From: Deltaproteobacteria bacterium
GTDB taxonomy: Bacteria; UBA10199; DSSB01
DNA: 6,346 bases
NCBI GenBank assembly: GCA_020440745.1
Contig: JAGRNM010000082.1
Location: 1-6,346, forward strand
Direction of reading: 5' to 3'
Part shown: in pieces, positions 6,157-6,346 of the stretch
Layout of the letters: every line of letters starts with the position of its first letter
Numbering within the stretch: position 1 is the first letter of the stretch
Made by a program: the position numbers and the translations under genes
Notes under the pieces: model-generated
What the model was told of the DNA's origin: nothing
Databases searched by the model: none
The model's input: the letters and a program-made list of their open reading frames with translations, nothing else

Positions 6157-6346
6157 TTAGGGCATGACTTTAGACATTGCACGATTAATGAAAGTAGCAG
6201 ATTCAGCACGTGTTAGTTGATTGGCAGGCTTAAATTCTCCATCTAAAAAGCCTCTAATCACTGCTTCTTGTTTATTAGCGGCCACATATTTAGCGAACCA
6301 TAGATCCTGAGCCACATCAGGAAAAGGAGCTTCTGTCACGGATGTT
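6157..6346 (-). CDS. S-layer homology (SLH) domain protein, C-terminal fragment
   Basis: Only the last 62 complete codons are in the window; the frame stays open to the window edge, so the gene begins outside. A GTG at 6339 is best read as an internal Val, since the SLH repeat begins just after it and no ribosome site can be judged. The visible part is one canonical SLH repeat: FPDVAQDLWFAKYV, then IRGFLDGEFKP, then LTRAESATFINRAM, ending at the protein C-terminus. SLH domains bind cell-wall polymers or peptidoglycan and hold surface-layer or envelope proteins in place. They usually come in threes, so further repeats are expected upstream. The stop is 18 bp before the TSP3/FIMAH gene, which is probably co-transcribed. 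Confidence 0.88.
   Translation of the reverse strand, partial: TSVTEAPFPDVAQDLWFAKYVAANKQEAVIRGFLDGEFKPANQLTRAESATFINRAMSKVMP

Noticed and set aside
6157..6339. Complete 60-residue SLH protein starting at GTG 6339
   Set aside because: The frame stays open to the window edge with Thr-Ser before that codon, and a single SLH repeat is normally the tail of a longer protein.

Overview
The window (6346 bp, moderate G+C, roughly 40-45% by eye) looks like ordinary chromosome from a Gram-negative bacterium. It encodes a beta-oxidation acyl-CoA dehydrogenase, an MDR oxidoreductase, an HpnA-type SDR, and several exported proteins: a lipoprotein, a lysine-rich six-cysteine protein, a thrombospondin-type-3/FIMAH surface protein and the tail of an SLH protein. 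This mix would fit a deltaproteobacterium-like lineage (Bdellovibrionota, Myxococcota or a related uncultured group), but that placement is inference and no marker gene is present.

Layout. A complete acyl-CoA dehydrogenase gene (24-1832, +) ends at a strong hairpin terminator (1856-1890). Facing it is a two-gene minus-strand operon: a zinc-binding MDR oxidoreductase (2418-3446), then after 17 bp a secreted lysine-rich six-cysteine protein (1903-2400). Divergent from that operon, across only 56 bp, is a small lipoprotein (3503-3808, +) with the same six-cysteine pattern as the operon's last gene. It is followed by a leader-like spacer and a GC-rich terminator (3906-3950). An HpnA-like SDR gene (3989-5041, +) comes next and meets, at a bidirectional terminator (5060-5091), a second minus-strand operon. 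That operon contains the C-terminal end of an SLH-domain protein (6157 to beyond the window edge) and then, after 18 bp, a secreted Ig-like/TSP3/FIMAH protein (5116-6138).

How the genes relate. The plus-strand metabolic genes appear to be independently terminated. The minus-strand SLH and TSP3/FIMAH genes form a plausible cell-surface unit. The most distinctive signal is the pair of six-cysteine exported proteins on either side of the MDR gene. Their cysteine spacing is the same except in one loop, and they share a CQDL motif and a C-E/D-F motif, so they look like diverged paralogs of an exported domain I cannot name. I found no mobile element, CRISPR array, tRNA or rRNA, and no stretch over 300 bp without a gene.
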